A stretch of DNA of 64,000 nt from Selaginella tamariscina (taxonomy: Eukaryota > Streptophyta > Lycopodiopsida > Selaginellales > Selaginellaceae): contig PUQB01000005.1 of assembly GCA_003024785.1 (NCBI GenBank), positions 849,217 to 913,216 on the forward strand, read 5' to 3'. Both the position numbers and the translations under genes were made by a program. Position 1 is the first letter of the stretch, and every line of letters begins with the position of its first letter. Of the stretch, positions 45,005 to 56,697 are shown piece after piece. Under the pieces are notes generated by a model. It ran no database searches and was not told the origin of the DNA. It saw nothing but the letters and a program-made list of their open reading frames with translations.

Positions 45005-46173
45005 ATGGTCATTCTAGGGGACTTAGGGTAGGACTCTGAGTCTTTTGCCTAATTGTGCCTCTAAGTCATGTACATGTGTCCTCAACATCAAATAAGCTTC
45101 CTCGCCATTTGCTTTTACAGATGGATAATTGTGCAAGCGAGAAGAGATGGGCAAGGGAATTCTGGAATCAACTTGGCCATATTTCAAACTAAACGGGAAG
45201 CGCATTGGAACAATCATGGTTGCTGTCAAATTAACCTCTGTCACATCGCATGAACAAGCAAAACAATGGAAAGTGGGTGTGCTAGTCAAGCATCCGAAAG
45301 CATGCTGTGAACCCAGATTGAACGATGCTCGACACATATGCCTTGTTCCATCCAATGTCACGTTCTCGGATCCAGAGGTCGCCAGTTACAACATTAATTT
45401 TGGGTGGTCTTGTCGACTTGTGGATAATGACATTCACGTGTTTATTAATGATGTTGATCGTGGAGTTCTTCTTCAACTCAACGAAAGCCCATCTATGGAG
45501 GGGATCCAACTGGATGTCTACTTCAAAGATCTTCACAGACTCATCGAGTAGGTGTATTCTTAGCAAAGATTGCTTCACAATACAGAAAATCCACAAGTGG
45601 AACAATCGTCCCTCTTCACATTGAAGAAGAACATAACGACATCATAAGGGAGATTGAGAGGGTGGCTTGGTCTCAGGTTCTTTATAGATCACGTTCAATT
45701 TGCTTAGAAAATTTTGGGAGCTAGAAGAGTGTGCCAAGAACATTAGAACAGCATCAATCGGGGATCACTCATGTTGATTCGGATCGTAGAAGAAAATCCT
45801 CAATCATTTGTCAACTGCACCTATGGCATCCCATGCTGCAATAAGCCACTTAACCCTACACTCATAAATCCTATCATCCAACATCATTTCCTTGCGTGTA
45901 GCTGAGCTCATGGAGAAGATGAAGGACGACAATTCTTACACTGTTCCACATAATGTTATTTTGTGCCCATATTACAAAGAAAGAAAGAAAGGCGCTGATA
46001 ATGTCAGATTTAACCCAAAGGGTTAACACATGGCACACTGGTTACTAAGTGGTCATTCGGCATCATCACCCTGTGTGAGTAACGCTAAGTCTTTTAAGTA
46101 ACCTTAAGAGTTTGACTCAGGGGCCCAATTAGGCAAAAGACTTAGAGTTCTACCCTAAGTCCCCTAGAATGAT
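45005..46173. mobile_element. Small element with about 63-bp terminal inverted repeats
   Basis: The left end (TGGTCATTCTAGGGGACTTA ..., 45,006-45,067) and right end (46,112-46,173) are inverted copies, matching at roughly 58 of 64 positions and sharing GTCTTTTGCCTAATTG. Inside are a fragment of the DUF7869-like gene (45,068-45,136) and the open frame at 45,150-45,551. A 23-bp repeat (CCTAGAATGATCATCCCC) flanks the right end. I cannot read a target duplication. It may be a gene-capturing DNA transposon (inference). Confidence 0.6.
45150..45551 (+). CDS. Unrecognised 133-codon frame inside the inverted-repeat element
   Basis: The frame opens with GKGILESTWPYFKLNGKRIG and contains IMVAVKLTSVTSHEQAKQWK, RHICLVPSNVTF and FGWSCRLVDNDIHVFIN, ending FKDLHRLIE at a TAG. 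It has no frame breaks over 400 bp in otherwise decayed DNA. It follows directly on a DUF7869-like scrap whose motif reads MDNCA then diverges. Its beginning weakly resembles the GRGIITA...VVVTEV segment of the large element protein, so it could be a diverged paralogous domain. I do not recognise the family, and an ATG at 45,147 (MGKGILES) is a plausible start. Confidence 0.4.
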   Translation, partial: GKGILESTWPYFKLNGKRIGTIMVAVKLTSVTSHEQAKQWKVGVLVKHPKACCEPRLNDARHICLVPSNVTFSDPEVASYNINFGWSCRLVDNDIHVFINDVDRGVLLQLNESPSMEGIQLDVYFKDLHRLIE

Positions 46174-47552
46174 CATCCCCTAAACCCTAGAATGATCATC
46201 CCCTAAACCTTAGAGCATAACCTAAGTAGACTTTAGGATCCTTAAAAAACAACTTTGTTTAGTGCATTTGGGTATTTTTAAATAATTTAGCTAGTTATTA
46301 AGTATCTGAAATTCTAGGCAAAGGTAGTATTTTTCATCTAAAAACTTTTTCCCTAATTTTAATGTTTCAATTAAGTTTCTTGGTAATTTTGGTGAGTCTG
46401 GCTAGGGTAGGTCTAGGGTTAGTAAATAAATAAATAAAGTAGAGTTCATATGAGCAACATTGATATTTTGTAGCACCATATAAAAATTATGACATTATTA
46501 ATAGTTATCATAAATTTTATCAAATGGCCATCATATATCTTATTTAACAACTATCTTAAATCTTATCTAATTATCATTTTAAATTCTATCTAATGATTGT
46601 TTTAAATTTTAAACTATGTGTCACTATTAAGGATTATATATAACCATGCATAATATATATATGACATGATAAACTCATCAAGTTAAAAATAACAAGAAAG
46701 TTAAGAATTATTAAAATAGTCAGGCTAAAACATAGGTAAATTTAGAAGGTAGTTTAAGAATAAATTCATTAAGTTAAGGATATTAATTTGGTTAAGAATC
46801 ATTAAATAATAAATTCATCATGTTAAAGATAATAACTTGGTTAGAATAATAATTAGCTTAAGGATAAAACTAAGAAATAAATTGAGATAAGAACTCAATT
46901 AAGTGTTATTAAATAGTTAAGCATGGATAGGGATAAACCTAAAAGCTTAACTATAAACTCACAAAGTGAAAAATATAATTTAAAAGATAAATTCACAAGT
47001 TAAGCAACTAGGTTAAGGATCAATTAATTAATAAATTATTATTAAATAATAAGCTCACCAACAACAATTAGTTCTTTATTAATTTGATTCAATGTTTAAG
47101 ATTTGATTTGTCTTACATAAAAAAAATATTAAAAGTATATCTTTAAGGATATGCCTTGTTTGGATGGTTAAAAACTTTTTTAAAATGTGTGCACGAGTGT
47201 TCATTTAAGTTACCTATTAAAGTTGACATCTATTAATAAGAATATACATTACAACAACACATGTATGTGTAATATATTTAAATAAAAAATATGAGTGTGT
47301 TAAAGTGTACACTGTGTTTAATATGTTTGATTTCATGATCATTATTTTTTAAATATAATTAGGCCTATAAATTATATAAAACAGTCCAAAATACTCATGA
47401 AACACCTGAGAGAGGCGTGCTAGTGTGACGCATTGCCGTGAACATGCAAAGATTCAACACCGTAGATATGTGCATGGAACCTTACACACCAACGACATTT
47501 ATAATTCTATATGGTTTTTTCTAAATCTTGCTGTTATAAGAGCATCGTTAGT
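46174..47552. other. AT-rich spacer between repeat block and gene cluster
   Basis: About 75% AT, with many short runs of TTAAG/TAAATTC type and no long frame, RNA gene or recognisable repeat family. It would contain the 3' flank of the PPR gene. I see nothing else in it. Confidence 0.7.
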
Positions 47553-49831
47553 TCATGCATCCAAGAAAAAATCTACAATTCTGTTGTAGCCAAAAGAAAG
47601 TGCGGTCTGGTATCTTGCGTCCGAGCAGCTCTGAGCTTGAATTATTCGATCGATGAAAGCGTCATAAGTGATGTATCTAGGAAAACATCCATCCCTAATG
47701 AGCTGAGAAAAGATGGTCTCTGCCTCTCTCAAGTCCCACGACTCTAGTACACCATCAATCAAGATGTTCCATGTAGCTGGCGTGTAACAGCAGTAATGCC
47801 TCATCTCCCTAAAGAGTTTTATTGCCTCTTCAAGGTGGCCATGTTCACATAGGCAATGCAACACAGTGTTGTATGTGACAACTGTTAGGCTTGCATCCAC
47901 GTTCCTTCATCTTCTGAATGATATCTTCAACAGCTTGTAGATGACCCTCAGTACAAAGTCTATGAATAAGAATGCTGTAAGTGACCACTGTAGGTAAGAT
48001 ACCATTATTTAGCATTTCTGCACAAAGCTGAGACATGTCAGTTTGTAGATTGGCCTTTGAGAGCCCATTGAGCAGGATGTTGTAGAGAACCAAGTCTGGA
48101 CAGATACCCTGTCTCACCATTCTCTCATACAGCTCTGAGGCTTTGGAAAACTTTCCTGCTTTCAAGTAGCCATCTATCAGAAGCGAGTGGCTAACAAGAG
48201 TAGGTTTTTCAATGTCTCCAAAGAGTCTTGCAGCTTCATTCAAATCCTTCAATCTGACCAAGCCGTAAAGTAAACTGTTGTATGCCACTGCATCAACAAA
48301 GCTAATCTTTTGCTTCATTGCACTCCACACTTTGGATGCTTCCACCACCTTGTTCACTTTACACAAGAAATGGATGATAATGCTGTAGGTGCACTCATTG
48401 GGCGATTGACTGCTGTTATTGCCGAACATGTACTCAAGGCAACTGTACAGTAATCCAAGTCTGTCTTCCTCAGCTGAGAAAGACTGGGCCATGTCCTCAA
48501 GGAAGAGCCTCTTACCATACTTGCTCAACTCCCTGTTCTCGTGCTCCATAACAATCTGCTTACAAATGCCATTCATGAGTGTATTTTTGTTGGCTATGGA
48601 TGGCACGCCTTTAATTGCTCTGAGAAGTGAGAACGCGTCGTCTAATCGACCAGCTTCACACAGACCATGAATGATAGAGTTATATGTGTATGAGTTGGGA
48701 GCACAGCCAGCTGCCTGCATTTGTTGGAACATCCTGATACCAGCTTCTAGTCTGCCTGCTTTGCATAAGCCGTTTATGAGGCTGCTGTAGGTGATGACAT
48801 TAGGAGCAATTTTGTTACGTTCCATCACTTGAAGCAACTGCAGAGCCAGATCACAGTCACCGTTCTTGCTTAGAGCATCTATAACAAGGGTATGGCTGAC
48901 AACATCTGCATTGCTAGTGGAGGAAAGAAGACGGTAAGCCTCTCGAGGCGCACCAAGCTTACAGAGGCCACCAACAAGGGCACCCAAGACCACACCGCTT
49001 GCCGAAAATCCACGTGTAATTACCATCTCCCGATATATCTCTAAGGCCTTCTGCACCTGACCCGCCTTGCAACAGCCCAACACCAGCATAGTGTAGGTGA
49101 AGGCATTCGCCTTAACACCCACTGTTGCCAAAGTCATGCAGGCAACATCCACTTTGCCAGCTTCAATGTAGCCCCGTATCAGGGTATTGTACATGGAAAC
49201 ATCCAAATTCCAGCCCTGATCCATGAGGTGTGTCAAGAACCTCTTCACCGTATCAATATCACCAGACAAAGCCAAGCCCCGGATAAGAGTCTTGCAAACT
49301 GTAGCAGATGGGCTTAGTCCATTGTCCAGCATTTGCTGGTAGACTATCAAGGCCTTGGCATGATGACCGATTTTCACAAGAACAGAAATCAGAGCTGCGT
49401 AAGTGCCAACCGTCGGTTTGCACAGGATCCTCTCCGCGCTGGCAAAAGCCGTGAGTGCCTCGTCCACCATGTTGGCCCTTCCATAAGATTGGATGATGGC
49501 AGAGAACAAGGATGCAGGTACCCGATGTAATCCTATTCTATCCTTTCTTTCCAGGACTTCCCACATTGAATCGAATCTGAATGCTCTCGCCAGCCTTGCA
49601 ACCACCATTGAGTACCGGCAGTACAGCCATTACAGGCTACCGCCCATGTGAGCAAGAGCACAGCCAGGTCTACATGGCACTCCACCCTCTTAAGAATGCG
49701 TGCGACGGCGAGAAGATTCTCAATGCCACCTCCTTACTGTCCATACCACCATTAAAGAGAACTCTGCATACCTCCTCAGCATCCTCATAAAAGGCCGCTT
49801 GCTCAAAATCACAGCCAATTGGCCTTACCAT
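47553..49831 (-). CDS. P-class pentatricopeptide repeat protein, with three frame breaks
   Basis: A single-exon, RNA-binding organelle-type PPR gene. The main 587-codon frame (49,608-47,845) is a chain of 35-residue repeats such as TYNTLIRGYIEAGKVDVACM-type and ITYSSLINGLCKAGRLEAGI. Similarity continues beyond it in other frames. Upstream, MVRPIGCDFEQAAFYEDAEE from ATG 49,831 and LKRVECHVDLAVLLLTWAVA fit a PPR N-terminus, joined by probable one-base losses near 49,694 and 49,624. Downstream, an extra A near 47,884 (CCTAAC-A-GTTGTC) ends the frame early, while VVTYNTVLHCLCEHGHLEEA and two more repeats follow to 47,553. Intact, it would be about 760 residues. PPR proteins edit, splice or stabilise organelle RNA; the target is unknown. 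The breaks could be sequence errors or pseudogenisation. The start lies 54 bp from the stop of the S-acyltransferase gene. Confidence 0.85.
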
Positions 49832-49885
49832 TCATTAGAAATAACCAGTAAAATCTATTTCCTACCTACTCAAAATCTAACCGAT

Positions 49886-51999
49886 CTACTGTTGTTGCCT
49901 TGCGCGAGGAACAAAGACCGGCGACTGTTGGCGCCGTGCAGTATTGCTGGAATGACTAAATGTTGCAGAAGAAGACTCCAGTACTCTCAAATCAACAGCA
50001 GAAGATGTTGAAGATGTCTTGCTGTCTACACTAAGTGTGGTCGTTGGCCCTCCATAAAATATAGATGTTCCGCTCTCTGGATCTGTTGCTTGTTGTCCTT
50101 TTGCCGTTGATGTTATATAATCGGTTTTGCCAAGTGCTAGACTACTGTCATCTCCACCCCTTGCCGCCAGCACCTTGGTTGGATTCATTTGCGATCCAGC
50201 AAACTCATCGGCCAAGGAGCTTGGACTGCTGAAGTTGCTCAATCTAAGCTCGCCTGAGTCCCTTGCCGGCCCGAATTTTGAGGATGGAAGAAGTCCTGGA
50301 GCGTGACTTCTAGCAGGAACTGCAAATGTAACATTGTTGCTCATGCTACTGCTGCCGTATCCATAGTCTGTGGTTTTGGAGTGCAGACCAACCCCTCCTA
50401 TCGGTCTTAACGTTGATGAACTTGCTTTTGCTCTTAACACTGCCTTTGCAGCATCCTCTGGGTTCAACCTAGCCAACTTCCATGCATTAATCTTGACAGT
50501 CCGCTTCTGTGACCTAATCTCACGCCTCGAGTCAGGATCCACAGTTGAAGGCAATCTGTCTGGCCCCAGATGTGGGACAATTTCATCCTGAGAAAAATTG
50601 TAAAGAGCTGTAAAAACGATCACCCACAAGAACAACCTTTAGTACCTGATCCACAAAGATTCTGGGAGGGGTGCACCATGCGCCTCGGTAGTGTATTCCC
50701 AAGGAGCTAGAAACACTTAAAACTGTTGCACTGGAACTGGTGGTGACGAGGGCAGGCTAGACGGGTCTCCATCATCCGACACTACTTGCGCCTCACTTTG
50801 AGCTCTCATTGCCACAACATACTCGTAAGTTGTTATCCCCTGAGCGTTTGAGACAAAACCAAATTATGAGTAGACGAGACAAAATGATGTAGTACCTTCC
50901 GAATCAAGATAACATGAAAAAAGAAAAGTTCGCCTAGTGGTAGCGAAGCAAGCAAGGAGATCAACGTGCAACAAACCTGCAGACAACGTGCCGGCATTAA
51001 CTGGAAGCACCGCTAAACGACGTACAGTATTTACCACAATAGCCGCAAATGGAGCCCGAGAGAAACCATTTCCAAGATTATCAACAATCCGACCCTCGAT
51101 CCTCACTCTGTTGATGAAACACTGGGCAAGCACAACCGAACCGATTCCCCACTCCAGAATCAGCTGGAGTGTAGAAAGTTGGATTGGATTGGAGAGAAAA
51201 GAAGAACCCACTTACCAGAGCTAGACTTGCTGCCATCAGCCATACAAAGGTGATGTAATTCTTCCTTCCCACACAATTATTCAGCCACTTACAAATGAGA
51301 CGCACACGATCAGCCAGTCATTAATGCCAACTGAAATTATGAGTCATACCCGACAGTGATGATCAAAACCGTCAACGCATTTGTCACAACTCCGGCAGTG
51401 CTTGCTGAACTTGCGTACCTGCATTTCCAATTTAACTACTTCAGAACAGGAAAGAGGGGACTCACTTCTGCATTGCACAGTGTGCAGAAGAGCACTTCCT
51501 CGTTTGGCGTAGCTTGGCATAAGTTGGGCTTGCCCTTGCAGATTTCATCGTCACCTAAGCAGCCACACAGAAAGCAACGGCCACCTGTCAAATGGGAGGG
51601 CATGTAGCAGACGGCTTTGCCTGCCTCAGCAGGCGAAACACTTGTGTCTTGCTTATGGTTGATGAAGATTCCAGGATCTGAAGGATCAATAGCTGAGCAG
51701 CGGATATAAAGAGCAAACACTAGAAGAGCCTAACATCCAATCCAGGTTAGTGTCGGCACTGGAGCCAGAACTAGAACCTACGTACCGCAGGGGAGTATAC
51801 AACAATTGAAGCATACTCAAGTGCACTGCTGCCAATAAAAGGAGCCAGAAACACATAGAATGCAACCACGAGGAGGAAGAAAAGAGTGATGGCTACAACC
51901 TGTGGAGCTCACCTCATGTGATTTGCTGAATAAGTGTTGTAAAGGTTTACTCACCTGGAAGGCATGGGCAGGCAGCTGCCATCCATGGCGCCGCACCAT
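49886..51999 (-). CDS. DHHC-type protein S-acyltransferase (plant PAT18-22-like)
   Basis: Palmitoylates proteins at endomembranes or plasma membrane via a DHHC cysteine. The start [15 protein letters not shown] (51,999) is split by a short intron from the first membrane segments ([20 protein letters not shown]). A loop with [11 protein letters not shown] follows, then the cysteine-rich domain: [29 protein letters not shown] at 51,405-51,345 with the catalytic D-H-H-C, and [18 protein letters not shown]. Later exons hold two further membrane segments ([20 protein letters not shown]) and [18 protein letters not shown]. The last exon (50,588-49,886) is a Ser/Thr-rich cytosolic tail of about 235 residues ending RARQQQ. 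I read about seven exons with GT-AG introns near 50 nt. No frame break noticed. Arabidopsis PAT relatives share both the [12 protein letters not shown] start and the long tail (recall). Confidence 0.88.
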
Positions 52000-52718
52000 T
52001 TCTCAACTCCTCTGCATTGGCGCACGATCCATTTATAAATATATATAATTAATTCTTTCCCATGTGCTCCAAGAATGGATATATAAAAGCAACAGCATAA
52101 AAACACAAATATGCTAAATATACTCTCCATGGAGCCCATTCCTACAATATATTGGAGCACATTCCTATTTTGGTGCAACTGTCGTCATGCGTTAGAATTT
52201 CAGGTGGTCCATATTCCAGAATCAGCAGCTATTTTCACTTATTCACTTCAGTGAGTGCTAACAGAAGTTCTCCTAGAGGAACAGGTGGTGGAATAGGAGA
52301 TGAAGCGCCATAAAAGGAATTCAGCCAATCTAGTCTGCATAGTAGTTCGAATTTGATTCACCTGTCTTAACTTGATCTTCATCTCCACAACTGCACAGTT
52401 GTCACAGTTGTCACACAGCAGAAGGTTTTACTGTCAACTCTTCGAGTTAACATTTTTGTCAACCGTTCGATGTACGTCCAAGGCCCCCTTCTACAGAAGT
52501 TGATAGCAATAAAATGGATAGCTAAAAACATTAGTGTTCAGATTACGTCTGATTAAGGGCAGATAAGAGGAGACAGCTGGAGACATAACTCGTGCTCATC
52601 ACTTTATTTAAAAAACTTAAGATTGATGTGATTGGACAACCAAAACCATCTTATTTTGTGCATAGTTACTAGCTGCAGATATAATTTTATTTTCTCTTTT
52701 AAAAGATACAATTTACTC
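52000..52718. other. Intergenic region, S-acyltransferase promoter
   Basis: The largest gap in the gene cluster, between the S-acyltransferase start and the CCCH gene's stop. AT-rich; GTTGTCACAGTTGTCACAC (52,395-52,413) is a short direct repeat. No frame or RNA gene recognised. Confidence 0.6.
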
Positions 52719-54312
52719 TCAGCTAGTTCCAAACTCGTCGTCCGTACCTGGCATTATGATTATCAACAGCGACAGGATAAGCAAAGAAACATTACATGCA
52801 GTACCTGCTTTTGAGGCCACCTCCATGCTAGGGTGATGGTAAATGCAGATATCTCTTCTGCATTTACCACGGAGTGAATCACGACACAACGTCACAAAAC
52901 CATCAACCACCTGTGCAAGAGCATCAGCTGCGTAGACAAGACTAACAAATATGGGTCGAACCTGTGCCAAGGGACCCGGATGAGCAAATCTGCATGCATC
53001 GTTTCTGGTGCATTTGTTCCGCAAGAAATCCCTGCAAACAGGGAGCTTGCCTTGATCTGCAAGTTTAGAGAGCGCAAAAATCAAGCGATTGGGACATATC
53101 AGATCGTACCGTTTCTGGCAACAGGTGAGGAAGGTCTTAAAGCAACACCATCCGACATCCGAAGAACCTATTTTCAATGTCAGGTGGGCAAATGCTAACA
53201 AGTAACTCACATTATCATGACGTAAGGCCTGCTCCAACCTCAACCTTTTGGCCTTGAACAAAACAGAAAAGGGGGCGGGGAAGCAACCAAAAGACAATCA
53301 AAGACAGAAGAGAAGGTACCTGATGTTGATATTCGTATGCGAGAGAAGTGCTGACGCTGCCTGGATCAGCGCAGGAACGAGTGGGTGCGAGCTGCTGGCT
53401 AGGCATGACTATAATGATCAGAGTAATGTGGGTGGATATATGGCGATAGCAATGGTGTTACCTGCAATCTGAGGTGCTCGGGAGGATGGAAGTAGCGACA
53501 AGCAGGACGTTCGCACTTGGCACGCATATAGTCCTGACACACCTGCATGGACAGGCGAGTAATTGAAATACAGTAGCAGAGTAGGCAAAGCGACACAAAC
53601 TACTGCAAAGTCCCCATCGGCTAATGTCGGAGCCTGATGAGCAAAGCGACAATCCCGCGCGTCTCGTTTACAGCGGCCGCGGGCATAGTCCCTACAGACC
53701 TAAATAGCAGTGCAGTGGATGCAATTGGTACTTCACATTTTTACCTCAACGGACGGAGTACTTGCAAGTACAAGATCCGATGGCCTCAGCTAGTGAGAGA
53801 CATAGATAAAGAATGTGTGTGAGAGAGCGCAAAGGGCAGGTAGGCAGCTACCTACCTCCAGTCCGAGCGGCATTGGCTCAATACCAAGAGCTTCTTGCAT
53901 CGGTCTGGTTCAGCAAGGGTTAGACGCGCGTAAAATACAAAGGGAGGAACTTACACGCGGATATGAGGAGGCGGGTGGAAATAACGACATGATAATCCAC
54001 GGCCGCACCTATTTCTGAGGGAGTCATAGCAGATCGTTACCTGCTGGTCTCTGCTTGGTGCAAGTAGTTAAGTGAGAAGTTCGTTGAATTTTCCGTCCTG
54101 ACCACTTACCCATCAACAGCTACTGTGTGAGGGGGATGAGCGTAGCGGCATTGAGCGACGGGCCTTGAGCAGCGGCCCCTGCGAAAGTCCTTGCAGATTG
54201 GGACCGAAAGGTTACGGCGCATACCGCCGCCATCCCCATGGACATGAGCAGCATCATCGTCCTCATCATCTGGAGATCTTTCGTGCTTTCGACCTGCTGT
54301 ATGCGTGACCAT
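52719..54312 (-). CDS. Muscleblind-type tandem CCCH zinc-finger protein
   Basis: Five CCCH fingers on separate exons, in order: ICKDFRRGRCSRPVAQCRYAH (C-x7-C-x6-C-x3-H), VCRDYARGRCKRDARDCRF (same spacing), VCQDYMRAKCERPACRYFH (C-x7-C-x4-C-x3-H), VCRDFLRNKCTRNDACRFAH (C-x7-C-x5-C-x3-H) and LCRDSLRGKCRRDICIYHH (C-x7-C-x4-C-x3-H). The x7/x6 then x7/x4 pairing is that of metazoan muscleblind/MBNL fingers, which bind YGCY RNA to control splicing and polyadenylation (family knowledge). The usual plant CCCH spacing is x8/x5. Start chosen at ATG 54,312 (MVTHTAGRKHERSPDDEDDD). The last intron is 57 nt and in frame, so unspliced RNA stays open; the spliced end reads KAGTDDEFGTS. The gene starts 79 bp after the FY stop on the same strand. 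Confidence 0.8.
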
Positions 54313-54391
54313 GTATGCGAATAAACAATTTCTTATCTGTTTTATATGAACAAAAAGCAAAATAGGCCTCTGTATCTATCTATCCCAGCCG

Positions 54392-56697
54392 TTAAAGCCC
54401 AGTCACCTGAAAGCCTGGAGGAAGTAGGTGCTGGTACTGGCCGTAGGCATGAGGAGGCGGAACCGGTGCCTGTGCAGCCACCAGCGGAGGCAAAGGAAAT
54501 CCTTGTTGAAAGGGAAATCGCCCATGCACAAGAGGCGGGCAATTACTATCTGACATCATGGGCAATGCCATTCCGACGCCTGGAATCGTGCCGACTCCTG
54601 GGATCGTGCCCACGCCGGGGATGCTCGATTCATCGCTAGCTACTCCCACGTGTACCACTCCTTCCGTCTGCATTGGCCGAGCTCCAACAGTTGCCGCCGG
54701 CTCAGTGGAACCTCCTACGCACAGAAGCCTGTTACTCGGCCTCAACGACAACTAGTTACCTTGAAGCTGAGCTGCCGTATATTTGTCACGGGAAGTATCG
54801 CCAGGTCGATTCCGACACCAAAATTTAGTTGCGTGATCACTGCCTCCACTGAAACCCAATCAACTTACAATTTACGGACGCTCATCCCCAGTACAACAGT
54901 TACCTGCAAAGTATATGACCCATAGGATGCCAACCCAGATCCAAGATGCTGTTATCATGAGCATTGGGAATTTCCGCTTGCGGTGTTTCATGCCTGAAAC
55001 CTACCGGTTGAGGGTTCAAGACACAAACAAGTACAAAAAGAACCAGTCATTACCCAACAAGCCAGTGGATGATACTTCCATCGTAGCTCCCGCTCACGAA
55101 AAGCTCTTCATGAAAGGGATGCCATGCTAAAGCTGTAATGCAACAACAGAACTTAGACTCGTGGAGTCTTAAGTTAATTTTTCACATGCCTGTCACTTCC
55201 TTCTTGTGCCCCCGGTAAGTCTCCAGCTCCTTCAAGGTTCGGATGTCATATAGCTGCCAGAAAACAATACGAAAAAACCTATAGACTGTTAACCAAATCA
55301 ACTTGCCTTGATTACTTGATCCCGTGACGCAGACAACACCCAATTTCCATTTTTGTTCCATTTCGTGGCGAGAACAGTGTTTTTGTGGCCATGCCTGTGA
55401 ACAAACTTGAGAAATTGAGTCGTGTTAGTGAGACGAAACCTACAGTGTACACAGTTCGAGGCCCGTTCTCGCATCCCATATCTTGACAAGGCTGTCTTTA
55501 GCACCTGAAAAATTCAATCAGCTGCTTCCAACAAGTAGATGAAATGATACCTGAGACCAGCAATGACTTCTGTGGATGCCAATCCCGCTCTTGACGTCCC
55601 AACCATGGCCTGGACGAAAGCAACAGTAAGTAAAGTTGCAACACGGAAAGAACAACGTCCAACCAGCTAATGACCGCTCCTCTTGGCAGCGCGCAAAGTC
55701 CCATATCTTGACCGTTGTGTCATCGGAACAAGAAACAAACTTGAGGTCTGTGCTGGAAAAACTGCCGCCCACAAAAACGTCGGTCTTAGATGAATGAAAT
55801 GGACTAACTTACTAACCTAGATCGCGAACTGGTTCACGGTGAGCAGACTTACTCGCCTTGACGTTGTTCATGTTTGTCTGCCAATACCTAAAAATGTGAA
55901 GAGATTTAGAAGCAGGTGAGAAACAAGATGGGCTACTAACTTGATGCAGCCACCATCGTCTCCTGTAACCATCCAATTTTCATTATGGCTCCAGACCATC
56001 GACCTTACAGCATTGTCGTGAGCCTGAGAAGTTTTGGAACGTTAAGAGGAGAGTGACGGAGACCTGGAGAAAACAACCTGCAGAATCATCTCGAAGTTGA
56101 AGGAAAGACCATTCCATAAAGTGAACTCTCCGCTCTGAGATCCAGTCAGCAGGCGGCGTCCAGTTGGTGTCCACTAAGAAAAGCATGCGGATAGCACAGC
56201 AGAAGGAGAATAAGTGGCGAAGACTTACCAGTACTCGATTGATGGAACACCGCACTTTGTTGGTGGAACAGTGTACGAATTTGGTAGTGAGACTCGTAGC
56301 AGGATTCCGGAGGTAGGCTCCGGTAGGGAGGATCTACACAAAAGACAAAGCAAGCTAAGGTGCAGGATGCTATTTAATTGCTTACATCCAATACCGACGA
56401 GGCTACCGGCTGTAAGACTGGGTTGTCCCTGACATCACGCTGCCACATGCGTACCTGGCCATGGAGCAGCTAATGAGGATGCAGAGAGAGAAAGAAACCG
56501 ACCTGAATGCAGCGAACAACGGTCGACGTGTAGTCCACGGAACGACGCTGCACGGGCTTTCGGATGCGCTTTCCTGGAGCAGGCACATCTCTGCTAGGAG
56601 CATCCTGTTCCGCCTCCGTTAGAAACATGGGTTTAATACTTAGGGCAAGCGATGAACAGGTGGGTCGTGCAGCTGGTAAGGCGGCGCTCATCATCAT
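54392..56697 (-). CDS. FY: FY/WDR33-like WD40 polyadenylation factor
   Basis: A nuclear CPSF subunit that helps recognise the AAUAAA signal; in Arabidopsis, FY also works with FCA in flowering control (established). N-terminal [20 protein letters not shown] is diagnostic of the family. Seven WD repeats follow on small exons: [14 protein letters not shown] exon near 56,120, [52 protein letters not shown], [78 protein letters not shown] and [20 protein letters not shown]. The last exon (54,392 to about 54,712) encodes a proline-rich tail with three IPGVGT-type repeats and [20 protein letters not shown], far shorter than the Arabidopsis tail and without a clear PPLP motif. Start is ATG 56,697 or 56,628; the former overlaps the divergent HflX-like frame. 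Confidence 0.9.
56628..56697. promoter_or_regulatory. Divergent 5' junction of FY and HflX-like genes
   Basis: The plus-strand HflX-like ATG is at 56,652. FY has candidate ATGs at 56,697 ([11 protein letters not shown]) and 56,628 (MFLTEAEQ). With the first, the coding regions overlap by 46 bp; with the second, the starts are 23 bp apart. Either way the promoters must lie inside each other's transcribed or coding DNA. Confidence 0.7.

Noticed and set aside
52892..53296. CPSF30-type zinc fingers next to FY
   Set aside because: CPSF30 fingers have C-x8-C-x5-C-x3-H spacing; these have seven residues in the first gap and resemble muscleblind instead.
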